A stretch of 64,000 bases of DNA, taken from positions 5,365,001 through 5,429,000 of the forward strand of contig NZ_JAZHRR010000001.1 in NCBI RefSeq assembly GCF_036924515.1, written 5' to 3'. A program made the translations under genes and the position numbers. Positions 38,385-46,861 of this stretch are shown here, piece after piece; positions within the stretch are counted from its first letter, which is position 1; each line of letters starts with the position of its first letter. Below the pieces are notes generated by a model. The model ran no database searches, had not been told where the DNA came from, and saw only the letters and a program-made list of their open reading frames with translations. Origin of the DNA: Bradyrhizobium sp. AZCC 1610 (lineage in GTDB: Bacteria > Pseudomonadota > Alphaproteobacteria > Rhizobiales > Xanthobacteraceae).

Positions 38385-39350
38385 CTACTTCACCACCCCC
38401 GCCTCGCGGAAATACTTCATCACGCCGGGATGGATCAGCGCTGCATTCGGCGCAGCCGCAATCGTGTTCGCGGCCGTGGTCTCGCAGGCCTGCGGCAGCT
38501 TCTTGCAAAGCGCGCCCTCGGCGCCGTGCAGCGTGCGTGCCAGCCGGTAGGCGACGTCGTCGGGCAGGCTCTCGCGCGCCAGCACAAAACTCCATGAGCC
38601 GACGGAATCGATGGCCGCCGGCTGGTTGGGATAGCTGTTGGCGGGGACCGTCAGCGGCTTGAGAAAAGCGTGCTTGGCGCGGACGCGCGCGATCTCGCTG
38701 GCGTCGGGCGCGATGAAGCGGGCGCCGCCCGGCGCCTGCACCATCGCGGCAAATCCCGGCCAGCCGATGCCCGCGCCCCACAGCGCGGCGGCACGGCCGT
38801 CCTGCACCATGGCGGGGCCGTCGCCGGCGCGATCAAGATAGATCGACTTGAAGTCCTCATCCTGCTTCAGCCCGATGCCGTCGAGCATATAGCGCGACAG
38901 GATCGGCAGGCCGGAGCCCTTCGCGCCGAACGCGACCGGCTGGCCGACCAGATCCCTGATCGTCTTGTAGGGACTGTCCGCCCGCACCACGAACATGCCG
39001 GGGCTGGAATACATCGCGGTGAGGATCTTCAGTTTCGTTGCCGCCCGCCCGATGCCCATGAAGGCCTCATAGGACGGCTCGCCGGCCACCAGCGCGATGT
39101 CGAGCTGATCGGATTCCAGCAGCGGGATGTTTTCGTTGGAGCCCTTGGTGTTGCGCGGCTCGATCGAGAGTGCCGGGTCGGCGGCGTTCATCACCTCCGC
39201 GAAGGCATTGCCGTAGACGGGAAAGCCGCCGCCCGGCGTCGCGGTTCCCAGGCTGATTGTGGTCTTGGTAATGGCCTTGCCTCCCTCCTGCGCCGCGGCG
39301 CCGCCCGCGAGCAAAAGCAAACCGGCCCAGACGATTCCAGCGAGTTTCAT
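38385..39350 (-). CDS. TAXI-family TRAP solute-binding protein
   Basis: 321 residues with a signal peptide (GIVWAGLLLLAGGAAAQ) and the TAXI pattern: ISLGTATPGGGFPVYG, LDIALVAGEPSYEAF and LVGQPVAFGAKGSGLPIL. TAXI proteins deliver solutes such as glutamate or other organic acids to a fused DctQM permease, none of which is present here, so it is an orphan. Start 39350 follows GAGG 6 nt upstream. The upstream region is shared with the tRNA gene on the opposite strand. Confidence 0.9.
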   Translation of the reverse strand: MKLAGIVWAGLLLLAGGAAAQEGGKAITKTTISLGTATPGGGFPVYGNAFAEVMNAADPALSIEPRNTKGSNENIPLLESDQLDIALVAGEPSYEAFMGIGRAATKLKILTAMYSSPGMFVVRADSPYKTIRDLVGQPVAFGAKGSGLPILSRYMLDGIGLKQDEDFKSIYLDRAGDGPAMVQDGRAAALWGAGIGWPGFAAMVQAPGGARFIAPDASEIARVRAKHAFLKPLTVPANSYPNQPAAIDSVGSWSFVLARESLPDDVAYRLARTLHGAEGALCKKLPQACETTAANTIAAAPNAALIHPGVMKYFREAGVVK

Positions 39351-39518
39351 TTCTAGCCTCAAGCGTTCGGTGACGAATGATGCAACGGAGGTTGTAGGCA
39401 AGCGCGGGGCTTGATGAAAGCCCGTTCTTGGCTCCCAAGGGCGGCATTGCCGTATCGCTGTCATGCCTGTAAACGATGGCGGCACCGTTGCCGGCCGCTT
39501 CTCCCGGCCGCCGCGGCG

Positions 39519-39594
39519 GGGCCTGTAGCTCAATGGTTAGAGCCGGCCGCTCATAACGGTCTGGTTGCAGGTTCGAGTCCTGCCGGGCCCACCA
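39519..39594 (+). tRNA. tRNA with anticodon CAU (Ile2 or elongator Met)
   Basis: A 76-nt cloverleaf: acceptor GGGCCTG / CGGGCCC, D arm GCTC-AATGGTTA-GAGC, anticodon stem GGCCG-CTCATAA-CGGTC with anticodon CAT, T arm GCAGG-TTCGAGT-CCTGC, discriminator A and encoded CCA. The loop CTCATAA and the D-loop resemble tRNA-Ile2 (whose C34 becomes lysidine); elongator Met cannot be excluded. Its 3' half is duplicated at 49270-49320, marking an integration site. Confidence 0.93.
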
Positions 39595-39597
39595 GCC
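39547..39597 (+). other. Left attachment site (attL) in the tRNA 3' half
   Basis: About 50 bp spanning the anticodon loop, T arm and 3' end of the tRNA, identical to 49270-49320. This is the usual crossover region used by tyrosine integrases acting on tRNA genes, here the left boundary of the phosphonate island. No integrase gene is visible in the window. Confidence 0.75.
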
Positions 39598-39890
39598 TTC
39601 GCTCGCGAAGCGAGAGAAGGCTGCCGCGCCGGAGCCCGAAGGGCGAAGGCGGGCTATTTGGCCGCGAGCTACGGCTCGGCAAGCCACGCTTCCCGACTGC
39701 AAAGCCGACGCGGTTCTCGCCCCCAACTAAAATATCGAAAACAACCCCATGCAAAGTAGCAGGGGATCGCCGGCATGGATGCTTTACCCGCCAAGACATT
39801 TGACACGTCGGGCAAATCACCAGCACTATTCCATCATCGCGCAGTTTGCAGAACCGCCCATGGCGTTGCCTCGGCGCGATTACAGGCCAA
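39581..39890. repeat. tRNA-downstream repeat, copy A
   Basis: A ~300-bp stretch starting in the tRNA 3' end (TGCCGGGCCCACCAGCCTTC) and including AATATCGAAAACAACCCCAT with GCAAAGTAGC (39731-39760) and GACACGTCGGGCAAATC (39802-39818). It recurs, diverged, as a direct copy at 40977-41312. It contains no gene. Confidence 0.75.
39594..39622. terminator. Hairpin directly after the tRNA
   Basis: Two-tiered stem AGCCTTC-(G)-CTCGC-GAA-GCGAG-(A)-GAAGGCT immediately after the CCA end. There is no U-tract. A weaker version recurs at 40990-41015. It may serve tRNA 3' processing or termination. Confidence 0.55.
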
Positions 39891-40035
39891 AAGTGGTGCG
39901 GCGACAGACTATCACCTAGGCGCCAGCTCTTAGAAATGGCATCGCGACGCTTGGGAGCAGTCTGATGGAAACCGAGTATCCGAAAATTCTGGCATCCCAA
40001 GAAGCTCGACCATCGCCAGTACATGGACCGAATAC

Positions 40036-40353
40036 TTGCGGCTGGACAAGGAAGCCGACAACAACGCAGTGCTCGAAATTTGCCAGTATGAAGTACTCGG
40101 TGAAATGCAATCCGATGAGGAAGGTAACCAGATTCTGCCTCCAGACATCGATCCCGAGGAAGTAGTTAGGATCGAGGATGGCTATATATGCGGCGGCGCT
40201 CTCGCGTGCGGAGATGGCCAGTCGTTCCAATTCACAACGGAAACCCTACCCGAGGCAATCGAGTGGCTGAAAGATAACGGGTGGAAGTGCAACACTGAAT
40301 TGCTGGCGGAGTTGGCCAAAGCGGTCGGAGCCTCGGCCAGCGAGACCCGGTGA
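40036..40353 (+). CDS. Small hypothetical protein of the island
   Basis: 105 residues from a TTG; the frame is open further upstream without a better start, so the N terminus is uncertain. It is acidic (pattern DKEADNNAVLEICQYEVL, then EEVVRIEDGYICGG and LPEAIEWLKDNGWKCN). The local base composition is clearly lower in GC than the flanking chromosome, consistent with acquired DNA. No domain recognised. A short, better-started frame at 39965 in another phase suggests it may be a frameshift-truncated gene. Confidence 0.5.
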   Translation: MRLDKEADNNAVLEICQYEVLGEMQSDEEGNQILPPDIDPEEVVRIEDGYICGGALACGDGQSFQFTTETLPEAIEWLKDNGWKCNTELLAELAKAVGASASETR

Positions 40354-40613
40354 ATGCGCGAACTTCGCCGACCGCCGGGGGATTCGTCATCCGGCGATCC
40401 TAGCAGAGCGCTGCAAAAATCAGCGCTCGCGGCCTCGACATTAGGACCGAAAACCCCATATTGAAACAGGCGGAAACGCCTAGCATCCTGAGAGGGCCTG
40501 ACGGCCCCGCCAACCAGCCTTAGACCGGCAACGGTGGCACGACGATGTGGCCCGAATGGGCAACAGTAGGTCGCCAGTCCTCCAGATGCGTGTGCAATCT
40601 TGGAGGATTTTTT
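40354..40613. other. Intergenic region with GC-rich hairpin
   Basis: 260 bp without a gene. AGGGCCTGACGGCCC at ~40494-40508 can form a GGGCC/GGCCC hairpin. TGGAGGATTTTTTTT (40601-40613) is the ribosome site and spacer of the following small gene. Confidence 0.4.
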
Positions 40614-40817
40614 TTGCTGCAGTCACGACGGAAATTTCTGATCGGTGCCGGCGCCGTACTGGCGTTCCCCGGCGAGGTCGCGCTGGTGAGCGCCGACGCG
40701 GCGCTGCTCGCCGGCCTGACGCCGTGGGAGCGCGAGCTGGTGCAGGAAGTAATGAACAATTATCCCGCCCTGACGCTCGCCAAGACCATTGCGATGCTGC
40801 AAGCCGCCGGGATGTGA
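40614..40817 (+). CDS. Small protein with a twin-arginine-like signal
   Basis: 67 residues from a TTG start with a strong GGAGG exactly 7 nt upstream. The N terminus matches a Tat motif (SRRKFLIGAGAVLA). The remaining ~40 residues (LTPWERELVQEVMNNYPALT, then LAKTIAMLQAAGM) form amphipathic helices with no recognised domain. Exported size would be only ~40-45 residues. A longer in-frame ATG at 40545 gives a basic and cysteine-rich N terminus without a ribosome site. A possible terminator follows at 40896. Confidence 0.65.
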   Translation: MLQSRRKFLIGAGAVLAFPGEVALVSADAALLAGLTPWERELVQEVMNNYPALTLAKTIAMLQAAGM

Positions 40818-40895
40818 TCGAGCGCGCCGCATCATCCGGTGATCGCCGATTGATGTTGGAAACATCCTCGCGCATCTTGGTGGTAATGCCACGTT

Positions 40896-40926
40896 AAAAA
40901 GCGCAATCGCTTCAATGGGGCTTTTT
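40896..40926 (+). terminator. Rho-independent-like terminator
   Basis: AAAAAGC..GCTTTTT stem with a 17-nt centre, ending in T5; 79 bp after the small Tat-signal gene. Confidence 0.55.
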
Positions 40927-40976
40927 GGTTACCACCTTCGTGCTAAGTGCAAGATATTGTAGAGAAATTTGATATC

Positions 40977-41312
40977 TGCCGGGCCCACCAGCCTTCGCTC
41001 GCGAAGCGAGTGAGGCTGCCGCGCCGAAGCCCACTTGGGCGAAGGCGAGCGCATCCGCGAGCTACGGCTCAGCAAGCCATCCTGCGATCATCAACGGGAA
41101 AGACAGCCGCAAGGCCGACGTGGTTCGCGGTCCCAACCAAAATATCGAAAACAACCCCATGCAAAGTAGCAATGGTCGCTGGCCTGGATGCTTGCAATCC
41201 CGCGAGAACATTTTGACACGTCGGGCAAATCAGGGGCACTATTCAATGATCGCGCAACTTGAAAAACGCCAATGGGCCTGCCCGACAACGGGCTCTTCGG
41301 CGCGATTGCAGG
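40977..41312. repeat. tRNA-downstream repeat, copy B
   Basis: Direct, diverged copy of 39581-39890. It begins with 17 bp of the tRNA 3' end (TGCCGGGCCCACCAGCC) and shares the hairpin, the block AATATCGAAAACAACCCCAT with GCAAAGTAGC (41137-41170) and GACACGTCGGGCAAATC (41214-41230). It ends ~90 bp before the phnY stop codon. Confidence 0.75.
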
Positions 41313-41402
41313 CAAAAATCCTTACCCACAACTGAATTGCTCCGACCTCCTTCAATCGGGATTGAGCCAAGTCTCAAAAAGCATGAGCGGCTCCGCAACA
41401 AC

Positions 41403-42854
41403 TTAACTCTGCCAGGGCAGCGAGTACGTCCGGACGTTGGTGAACCCTTTCATGGCCTCCACAACGCCCTCCTTGTAGCCCTGCCCGGAGTCCTTGATGC
41501 CGCCGAACGGCGACATCTCGGTGCGATAGCCCGGCACCTCCCACACGTTCACGGTGCCGACCTCAAGTTCGTTGATGAAGCGCGTAATGTAATCGAGGCG
41601 ATTTGTGCAAACTCCGGAAGACAGCCCGTAGGCTGTCGAATTGGAAATGCGGATCACCTCTGCGATGTCGTTCGGACAGCGAATTATCGGGATCACTGGT
41701 CCAAACGTCTCCTCATGCACGAGTTCGCAATCGTACGGCACGCGGTCGACGACGGTTGGGGCATAGAGGGCGCCCTGGCGATCGTTGCCGTGAAGCAGCT
41801 CGGCGCCCTTCGTCACCGCGTCATTGACACGGTTTTCGAACAGCACAGCGGATCGCTCATTGATGACCGTGCCAACATCGGTTTCCGGATCGGCCGGGTC
41901 GCCGCATTTCAGCTTCCTGGCCTTTTCGAGCACGCATTTCGAGAATTCATCGGCGATCTTCTCGACGACGAGAATGCGCTTCACCGCCGTGCAGCGTTGG
42001 CCCGAATTCTTCGTCGCGCCCTGCACGGCCAGCTCGGCCGCCTTGTCGAGGTCGGCGTCCTCCATGACGATCAGCGGATCGTTGCCGCCGAGTTCGAGCA
42101 CGATACGCTTGTAGCCTGCGGTGCGGGCGATGTGCTTGCCGACGCGTACGGAGCCCGTGAAAGTAACCAGGTCTGCGTCCGGATCCGTGATCATCGCATC
42201 GCCCATCGTGGACGGATTACCCGTGACCACGGAGAGCATCTCAGGCGGCAGTCCCGCTTCGTAGAGCACGTCCGCGAGTGCAAGTGCGGTCAGTGGAGTC
42301 AGCTCAGTCGGCTTGAGAACGACCCGGTTGTTCGTTGCGATCGCAGGCGCGAGCTTGTGGCTCACCATGTTGAGCGGATGATTGAATGGCGTGATCGCCG
42401 AGATGACGCCCAGCAACGGGGTCCGCAGCGTGTGGATACGGCGCGCCTTGCCGTTCGGCGAGATGTCGCACGCATAGGACTCGCCGTCGTCCTTGACCGC
42501 GAGTTGTGCGGCGAACGACCAGACGTCGTAGGCGCGCGTCGACTCGTAGATCGCGTCCTTCCAGCAGAGGCCGGACTCCGCCGAAATGATACGCGCGAAG
42601 GATGCGCGCCGACCGCGCAGCAGTTCAGCAGCCTTCTGCAGAATTTGCTGACGCTCGAAGCGCGACAGTTTCGGCTTGAACGCTTTCGCCTTGCCAAACG
42701 CTTCGCGCACGTGTTCGGGGCGCGCTGCCGGCACGGTGCCGACGAGCGATCCGTCGTAGGGATTACGGACCTCGATCACGTCATCGGTCGTGACGTGTTT
42801 GCCGGCAATCCGCATCGCCTCTCGCTTTGCCGCGTAACTGAAAGGCACGTTCAT
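41403..42854 (-). CDS. phnY: Phosphonoacetaldehyde dehydrogenase (aldehyde dehydrogenase family)
   Basis: 483-residue ALDH: NAD-binding [17 protein letters not shown], the general-base glutamate in [10 protein letters not shown] and the nucleophilic cysteine in [12 protein letters not shown]. In phosphonate clusters this family oxidises phosphonoacetaldehyde to phosphonoacetate, the substrate of the adjacent PhnA hydrolase 11 bp upstream. The gene ends next to repeat copy B, so the operon probably terminates here. The name rests on context plus family resemblance; ALDH specificity alone would not prove it. Confidence 0.88.
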   Translation of the reverse strand: MNVPFSYAAKREAMRIAGKHVTTDDVIEVRNPYDGSLVGTVPAARPEHVREAFGKAKAFKPKLSRFERQQILQKAAELLRGRRASFARIISAESGLCWKDAIYESTRAYDVWSFAAQLAVKDDGESYACDISPNGKARRIHTLRTPLLGVISAITPFNHPLNMVSHKLAPAIATNNRVVLKPTELTPLTALALADVLYEAGLPPEMLSVVTGNPSTMGDAMITDPDADLVTFTGSVRVGKHIARTAGYKRIVLELGGNDPLIVMEDADLDKAAELAVQGATKNSGQRCTAVKRILVVEKIADEFSKCVLEKARKLKCGDPADPETDVGTVINERSAVLFENRVNDAVTKGAELLHGNDRQGALYAPTVVDRVPYDCELVHEETFGPVIPIIRCPNDIAEVIRISNSTAYGLSSGVCTNRLDYITRFINELEVGTVNVWEVPGYRTEMSPFGGIKDSGQGYKEGVVEAMKGFTNVRTYSLPWQS

Positions 42855-42865
42855 GGCATCGATCC

Positions 42866-44110
42866 TCAGGCTACGAGATTCAACGCGACGTCGAAGACGT
42901 CGAAATTGCGCAGCGTACGGCCGGCAGGAACCACGATCTTTCGATTCGCGATCATCGGCACGGTCTGCTCCGTGAGACCGCCGTGCGAACGCAGCGGCTC
43001 AGTGAGTCCCGACAGATCGTGCTTGGCGGCGGAGGTGCCGAGCACCTTGTGTTTCGACGACAGCACGACGACGTCGCCAATACGGTCGGCCGGAAGCTCG
43101 AACCGCTTACAGGCCTCGTCCGCCGGGATCGCAACCTCGACCCCCACGATCGTCTTGATGTGATCGAGCACGGCTTGCCGCTTGTCGTTATCGACGTAGA
43201 CAGTCGCGAATGAGCCGAGCGCACCATGATGCGCGACGTACGGGTCTGTGATCGGCAAAATCACGCGCGTCGTCCCGGCACCGAATTTCCCGTCAAGGAT
43301 CTCCTGCAGGTAGATGACATCCGGCTCGCCGTTTGGCAAATGTTTGTCGTTCATGCCGTGATCGGCGGTCATCACCAGCACGCAGCCCAGCGCATCGAGC
43401 TCTCCGACGTAGCGGTCGAACATCTTGTAGAAGCTGTCGGCGATCGCAGAACCCGGCGCCGCCTTGTGCTGCACGTAGTCCGTGGTCGAAAGATACATCA
43501 CGTCCGGCCGAAAGGTCTTGAGCAGCTTGACGCCGGCCGCGAAGACGAACTCCGACAGATCGGCCGAATAGACTTCCGGCACTTTCATGCCGACGAATTC
43601 GAGCACATTTTCGATGCCGTTTTCGGCCATGTTGGCCTTGTCGGCCTTCTCCGACGAGAACGCGATGGCCGTGCCCTTTTGGAAGTCGAGGCCCTTTCCC
43701 AGCAGCGTGCGCAACTTGTCCTTCGCGGTCACCATGGCGACCTTGCTGCCGGCCTTCTGGAACTCGGCGAGGATCGTGGGTGCACGCAGGAAGCGGGCGT
43801 CGTTCATCATTACTTCCTGCTTTGCCTCGCGGTCATAGAAGAAGTTGCCGGCGATGCCGTGCACGGCCGGCGGCCGGCCGGTGATGATCGACAGGTTGTT
43901 CGGGTTTGTGAAACTCGGGATCACCGACAGCGCGAGCGTGTTCGTGCCGGTCTTCAGTATCCGTTCGAGGTTGGGGCAGAGTCCCTTCTCGATAGCGCGC
44001 TCGATATAGCCGGGCTCGGAACCGTCGATACAAATGACGACGGTCGGGGTATTGGGGACGCGATAGCTGCGGCCATTCGTCGTCACGGAAGCGGGAGTAC
44101 GTGTGAGCAT
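42866..44110 (-). CDS. phnA: Phosphonoacetate hydrolase
   Basis: 414 residues of the alkaline phosphatase superfamily. Near the N terminus [16 protein letters not shown] supplies a metal ligand; the nucleophile threonine is in [13 protein letters not shown]; metal ligands also occur in [10 protein letters not shown] and [10 protein letters not shown]. It splits the C-P bond of phosphonoacetate to acetate and phosphate in a two-zinc mechanism, completing the PhnY-PhnA route. This route yields phosphate from 2-aminoethylphosphonate after transamination. A strong hairpin lies between it and phnE. Confidence 0.92.
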   Translation of the reverse strand: MLTRTPASVTTNGRSYRVPNTPTVVICIDGSEPGYIERAIEKGLCPNLERILKTGTNTLALSVIPSFTNPNNLSIITGRPPAVHGIAGNFFYDREAKQEVMMNDARFLRAPTILAEFQKAGSKVAMVTAKDKLRTLLGKGLDFQKGTAIAFSSEKADKANMAENGIENVLEFVGMKVPEVYSADLSEFVFAAGVKLLKTFRPDVMYLSTTDYVQHKAAPGSAIADSFYKMFDRYVGELDALGCVLVMTADHGMNDKHLPNGEPDVIYLQEILDGKFGAGTTRVILPITDPYVAHHGALGSFATVYVDNDKRQAVLDHIKTIVGVEVAIPADEACKRFELPADRIGDVVVLSSKHKVLGTSAAKHDLSGLTEPLRSHGGLTEQTVPMIANRKIVVPAGRTLRNFDVFDVALNLVA

Positions 44111-44193
44111 GGCTCATCCTTTCCAGTGTTGCGCCACGCGGTGACGCTCTAAGGGGTACCTTTTTCCCGGCAATACCGAGAGGCGGATAAAGT

Positions 44194-44212
44194 GGCCGGC
44201 ACGGCGCCGGCC
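44194..44212 (-). promoter_or_regulatory. Hairpin between phnE and phnA
   Basis: Perfect 7-bp GGCCGGC / GCCGGCC stem with a 5-nt loop, 8 bp after the phnE stop in the 110-bp phnE-phnA gap. Without a U-tract it is more likely an RNA-stabilising or attenuating structure that sets transporter versus hydrolase expression. Confidence 0.5.
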
Positions 44213-44220
44213 GAGTTGCG

Positions 44221-45018
44221 TCAGCGGATCATCGAGCGGACGCGGGAGGAAAGGAGGTCGGTGACCAACACCATCGCAAGGATGACCAGGATGCAGGTCG
44301 CCGTGTCCTGATATTGGAACAGCTTCATCGAGGACACGAGTTCGAAGCCGATGCCGCCCGCGCCGACCATGCCGAGCACGGTGGATTGGCGCACGTTGGT
44401 CTCGAGACGGTAGAAGATGGTACCGAGCCAGGCCGGCAGCACTTGCGGCAGCACACCGAAGAAGAAGGTCTTGAACGGGCCAGCGGCGGCCGAGCGGAAC
44501 GCTTCGAGCGGACCTTCGTCGATGTCTTCCATGGCTTCGGCAAAGAACTTGCCGAGCATACCCGCGCCGTGGATGGCGAGAGCGAGCACGCCGGCGAACG
44601 GGCCGAGGCCGATGGCGGCGACGAAGATCAGCGCCAGGATAATCTCGTTGATGCCGCGCATGCAGTTCAGCACTTGGCGGGTGAAGTGATAAATCGCCGG
44701 ATGCGGTGAAAGGTTGCGGGCCGCAAAAAAGCTGATCGGCAGCGAGATCGCCACGCCGAGCAACGTTCCCCAGATCGCGACCTGCAGGCTTTCCAGCGCG
44801 GGCCGCCAGAGCTTCTCAATGAACTCCGGATTCGGCGGCATCATGCGGACCAGAAAGTCCCACATATAAGGGATGCCGTTCCAGAGATTGGCCGCGTTGA
44901 TCTGCGATCCGACTGCAGCCCAATAGAGGAAGCCCACGATCAACAGACCGAGGATGCCGGTGCCCCACCAGCCGAAGCGGCCCTGAGGCGGACGAAGAAC
45001 GAGTTGGTAGCCGGACAT
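44221..45018 (-). CDS. phnE: Phosphonate ABC transporter permease
   Basis: 265 residues with about six transmembrane helices and the ABC permease EAA loop (EGPLEAFRSAAAGPFKTFFFGVLP), ending in MVGAGGIGFELVSSMKLFQY, typical of PhnE. It forms the membrane channel with PhnC ATPase and PhnD. Start 45018 follows GGAG. The open frame extends upstream into phnC as a shadow. Confidence 0.94.
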   Translation of the reverse strand: MSGYQLVLRPPQGRFGWWGTGILGLLIVGFLYWAAVGSQINAANLWNGIPYMWDFLVRMMPPNPEFIEKLWRPALESLQVAIWGTLLGVAISLPISFFAARNLSPHPAIYHFTRQVLNCMRGINEIILALIFVAAIGLGPFAGVLALAIHGAGMLGKFFAEAMEDIDEGPLEAFRSAAAGPFKTFFFGVLPQVLPAWLGTIFYRLETNVRQSTVLGMVGAGGIGFELVSSMKLFQYQDTATCILVILAMVLVTDLLSSRVRSMIR

Positions 45019-45031
45019 GGTCGTCTCCTGC

Positions 45032-45853
45032 TCAGGCGGATGCCGCAAGGGCGATGGGATCGAGCGAATTCGACACCAGGCGTGGGCCGGCGTTCGGCCG
45101 CAACACGCGGGCGACGCCCGGATCTTCCAATCCCGGATAGATCTGGTGCACGACGTCGACAGTGAGGTGGTCCGGCGTATCGTCGAACACCACTTTGCCG
45201 CCCGAGAGACCGACGATGCGCTCGCCAAATTCGACTGCGTAGTCGACCTGATGCAGATTGCAGATGACGGCGATGCCTTCTTCCTTGCAGATCGCCTTGA
45301 GATAGCCGAGCACGACACGCGAGGTTTTCGGGTCGAGGCTGGCCACCGGCTCGTCGCACAGGATGACCGCCGGGCGTTGGGCCAGCGCACGGGCAATGCC
45401 GATGCGCTGCTGCTCGCCGCCGGAGAGCTGGTCGGCGCGCGCCATTGCCTTGTGTGTCAGCTCGACGCGCTGAAGACATTCCATTGCGATCTCGACGTCC
45501 TTCGTCGGGAAGATTTGCAGTGCGGAGAGGATCGAGGACATCCCGGCCATGCGGCCGACCAGGATGTTCTTGAGCACGGTCAGTCGCTTCACCAGGTTGT
45601 GGTGCTGAAATATCATCGCGACCGGGCGCAACCGCCCGCCGGCCGCACGTTTGGAGTCGAAGATCGTGCCGTCGATGACGATCCGGCCGGCGTCCGGCGG
45701 TGTCAGGCCGTTGATGCAACGGAGCATGGTGGATTTTCCGGCGCCGCTGGGGCCGAGGACGATGAGGAACTCGCCGGATTTCACCTCGAGGTCGATGCCC
45801 TGGAGCACCGGCTTCCCGCCGTAAGATTTCTTCAAACCTTCGATCTTGATCAT
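45032..45853 (-). CDS. phnC: Phosphonate ABC transporter ATP-binding protein
   Basis: 273-residue ABC ATPase: Walker A GPSGAGKST, Q-loop AMIFQHHNLV, signature LSGGEQQRIGIARAL and Walker B VILCDEPVASLD, then the H-loop histidine in ICNLHQVDYA. It energises PhnE-mediated uptake. 50 bp lie between it and the phnD gene, and 13 bp to phnE, so one transcript is expected. Confidence 0.95.
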   Translation of the reverse strand: MIKIEGLKKSYGGKPVLQGIDLEVKSGEFLIVLGPSGAGKSTMLRCINGLTPPDAGRIVIDGTIFDSKRAAGGRLRPVAMIFQHHNLVKRLTVLKNILVGRMAGMSSILSALQIFPTKDVEIAMECLQRVELTHKAMARADQLSGGEQQRIGIARALAQRPAVILCDEPVASLDPKTSRVVLGYLKAICKEEGIAVICNLHQVDYAVEFGERIVGLSGGKVVFDDTPDHLTVDVVHQIYPGLEDPGVARVLRPNAGPRLVSNSLDPIALAASA

Positions 45854-45903
45854 CTGGGTAGTCCTATGCCGGAGGGTTGGTACGGCGTGTTAGTACAGTG
45901 GAC

Positions 45904-46779
45904 TCATTTCATTTTCTTGAGATCGAGATTGAGCGCCTTAGCGGTGTCGCGGATCACATCGTAAGCCGCATCATTGGTCTCGACGAAGCGATTGAGTTTG
46001 CCCTGATCGGCCCAGGTGATGTCCTTGATGTTCAAGAACGCAGCCTTGATCTTCGCCTTCAGTTCCGGTGTCAGATTCTTGCGCCACACCGTCGGCGATT
46101 CCGGGATCGGGTCAGAACTCCACACGACGTGGATGTCCTCGCGCTTGACGAGATTCTTCTGCACTGCGGCGTCGAAGATGCGGTCGGCGATGGTGGCCGC
46201 GTCGACACGCTTGTTGGCGACCGCCAGTGCGTTGGCATCGTGCGAGCCGGTGAAAAGAACGCGGCCAAAGAATTTCTCCGGGTCGATGCCGAGCTTGATC
46301 AGGCCAGCTTTCGGGAACAAATGACCGGAGGTCGAAGACGGATCGACGAACGCGAAGGTCCTGCCCTTGAGATCGTTGATATCCTTGATGCCACTGTCTT
46401 TCCGCGTGATGATCTGGCTGTGATAGAAGGTGCGGCCGGACTTTTGTGTCTCGGCGGTAGCAAACGCCTCGATGTTGGCCACGGAGGCGCCGAGCACATA
46501 GGAGAACGGGCCGAGATAGGCCACCTCGATGTGACCGGCGCGCATCGCCTCGATGACGCCGTTGTAGTCGGCGGCAACGAACCCCTGCACCTTCATGCCG
46601 AGATTCTTTTCGAGCGCATCGAGCAGCTGCTGGCTCGACGCCAGCATCGCGCGGGAATCTTCTGATGGAATGAGACCGACGCGGATCACACCCTCTGCAC
46701 GCAACACATTCGGCATGGCGACCAAGGCGCCGGCCGCAGCAACGGACCCGACGAGCATTTTCCGACGCGTGATGTTCAT
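45904..46779 (-). CDS. phnD: Phosphonate ABC transporter substrate-binding protein
   Basis: 291 residues with a twin-arginine-like signal (TRRKMLVGSVAAAGALVAM, cleavage near LRAEG). The PhnD pattern follows: VRAG/MRAGHIEVAYLGPFSY, the FVDPSSTSGHLFP motif that lines the phosphonate-binding cleft, and a DANALAVANKRVDAATIADR region. It captures phosphonates in the periplasm. A 50-bp gap precedes phnC and an 82-bp gap follows the iron-dehydrogenase gene. Confidence 0.94.
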   Translation of the reverse strand: MNITRRKMLVGSVAAAGALVAMPNVLRAEGVIRVGLIPSEDSRAMLASSQQLLDALEKNLGMKVQGFVAADYNGVIEAMRAGHIEVAYLGPFSYVLGASVANIEAFATAETQKSGRTFYHSQIITRKDSGIKDINDLKGRTFAFVDPSSTSGHLFPKAGLIKLGIDPEKFFGRVLFTGSHDANALAVANKRVDAATIADRIFDAAVQKNLVKREDIHVVWSSDPIPESPTVWRKNLTPELKAKIKAAFLNIKDITWADQGKLNRFVETNDAAYDVIRDTAKALNLDLKKMK

Positions 46780-46861
46780 GTTTTCCTCCTGTGATTCCGT
46801 TGGTCTTTTTGACCATTGCCGGTGGTTTGTGATGGGCGCGCTCGCCTCTAGGTCTGTTTCA

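Noticed and set aside
41259-43163. 634-codon open frame antisense to phnY/phnA
   Set aside because: It covers the opposite strand of two well-recognised genes, is rich in Arg/His/Asp/Val as mirror frames in high-GC DNA are, and contains no domain.
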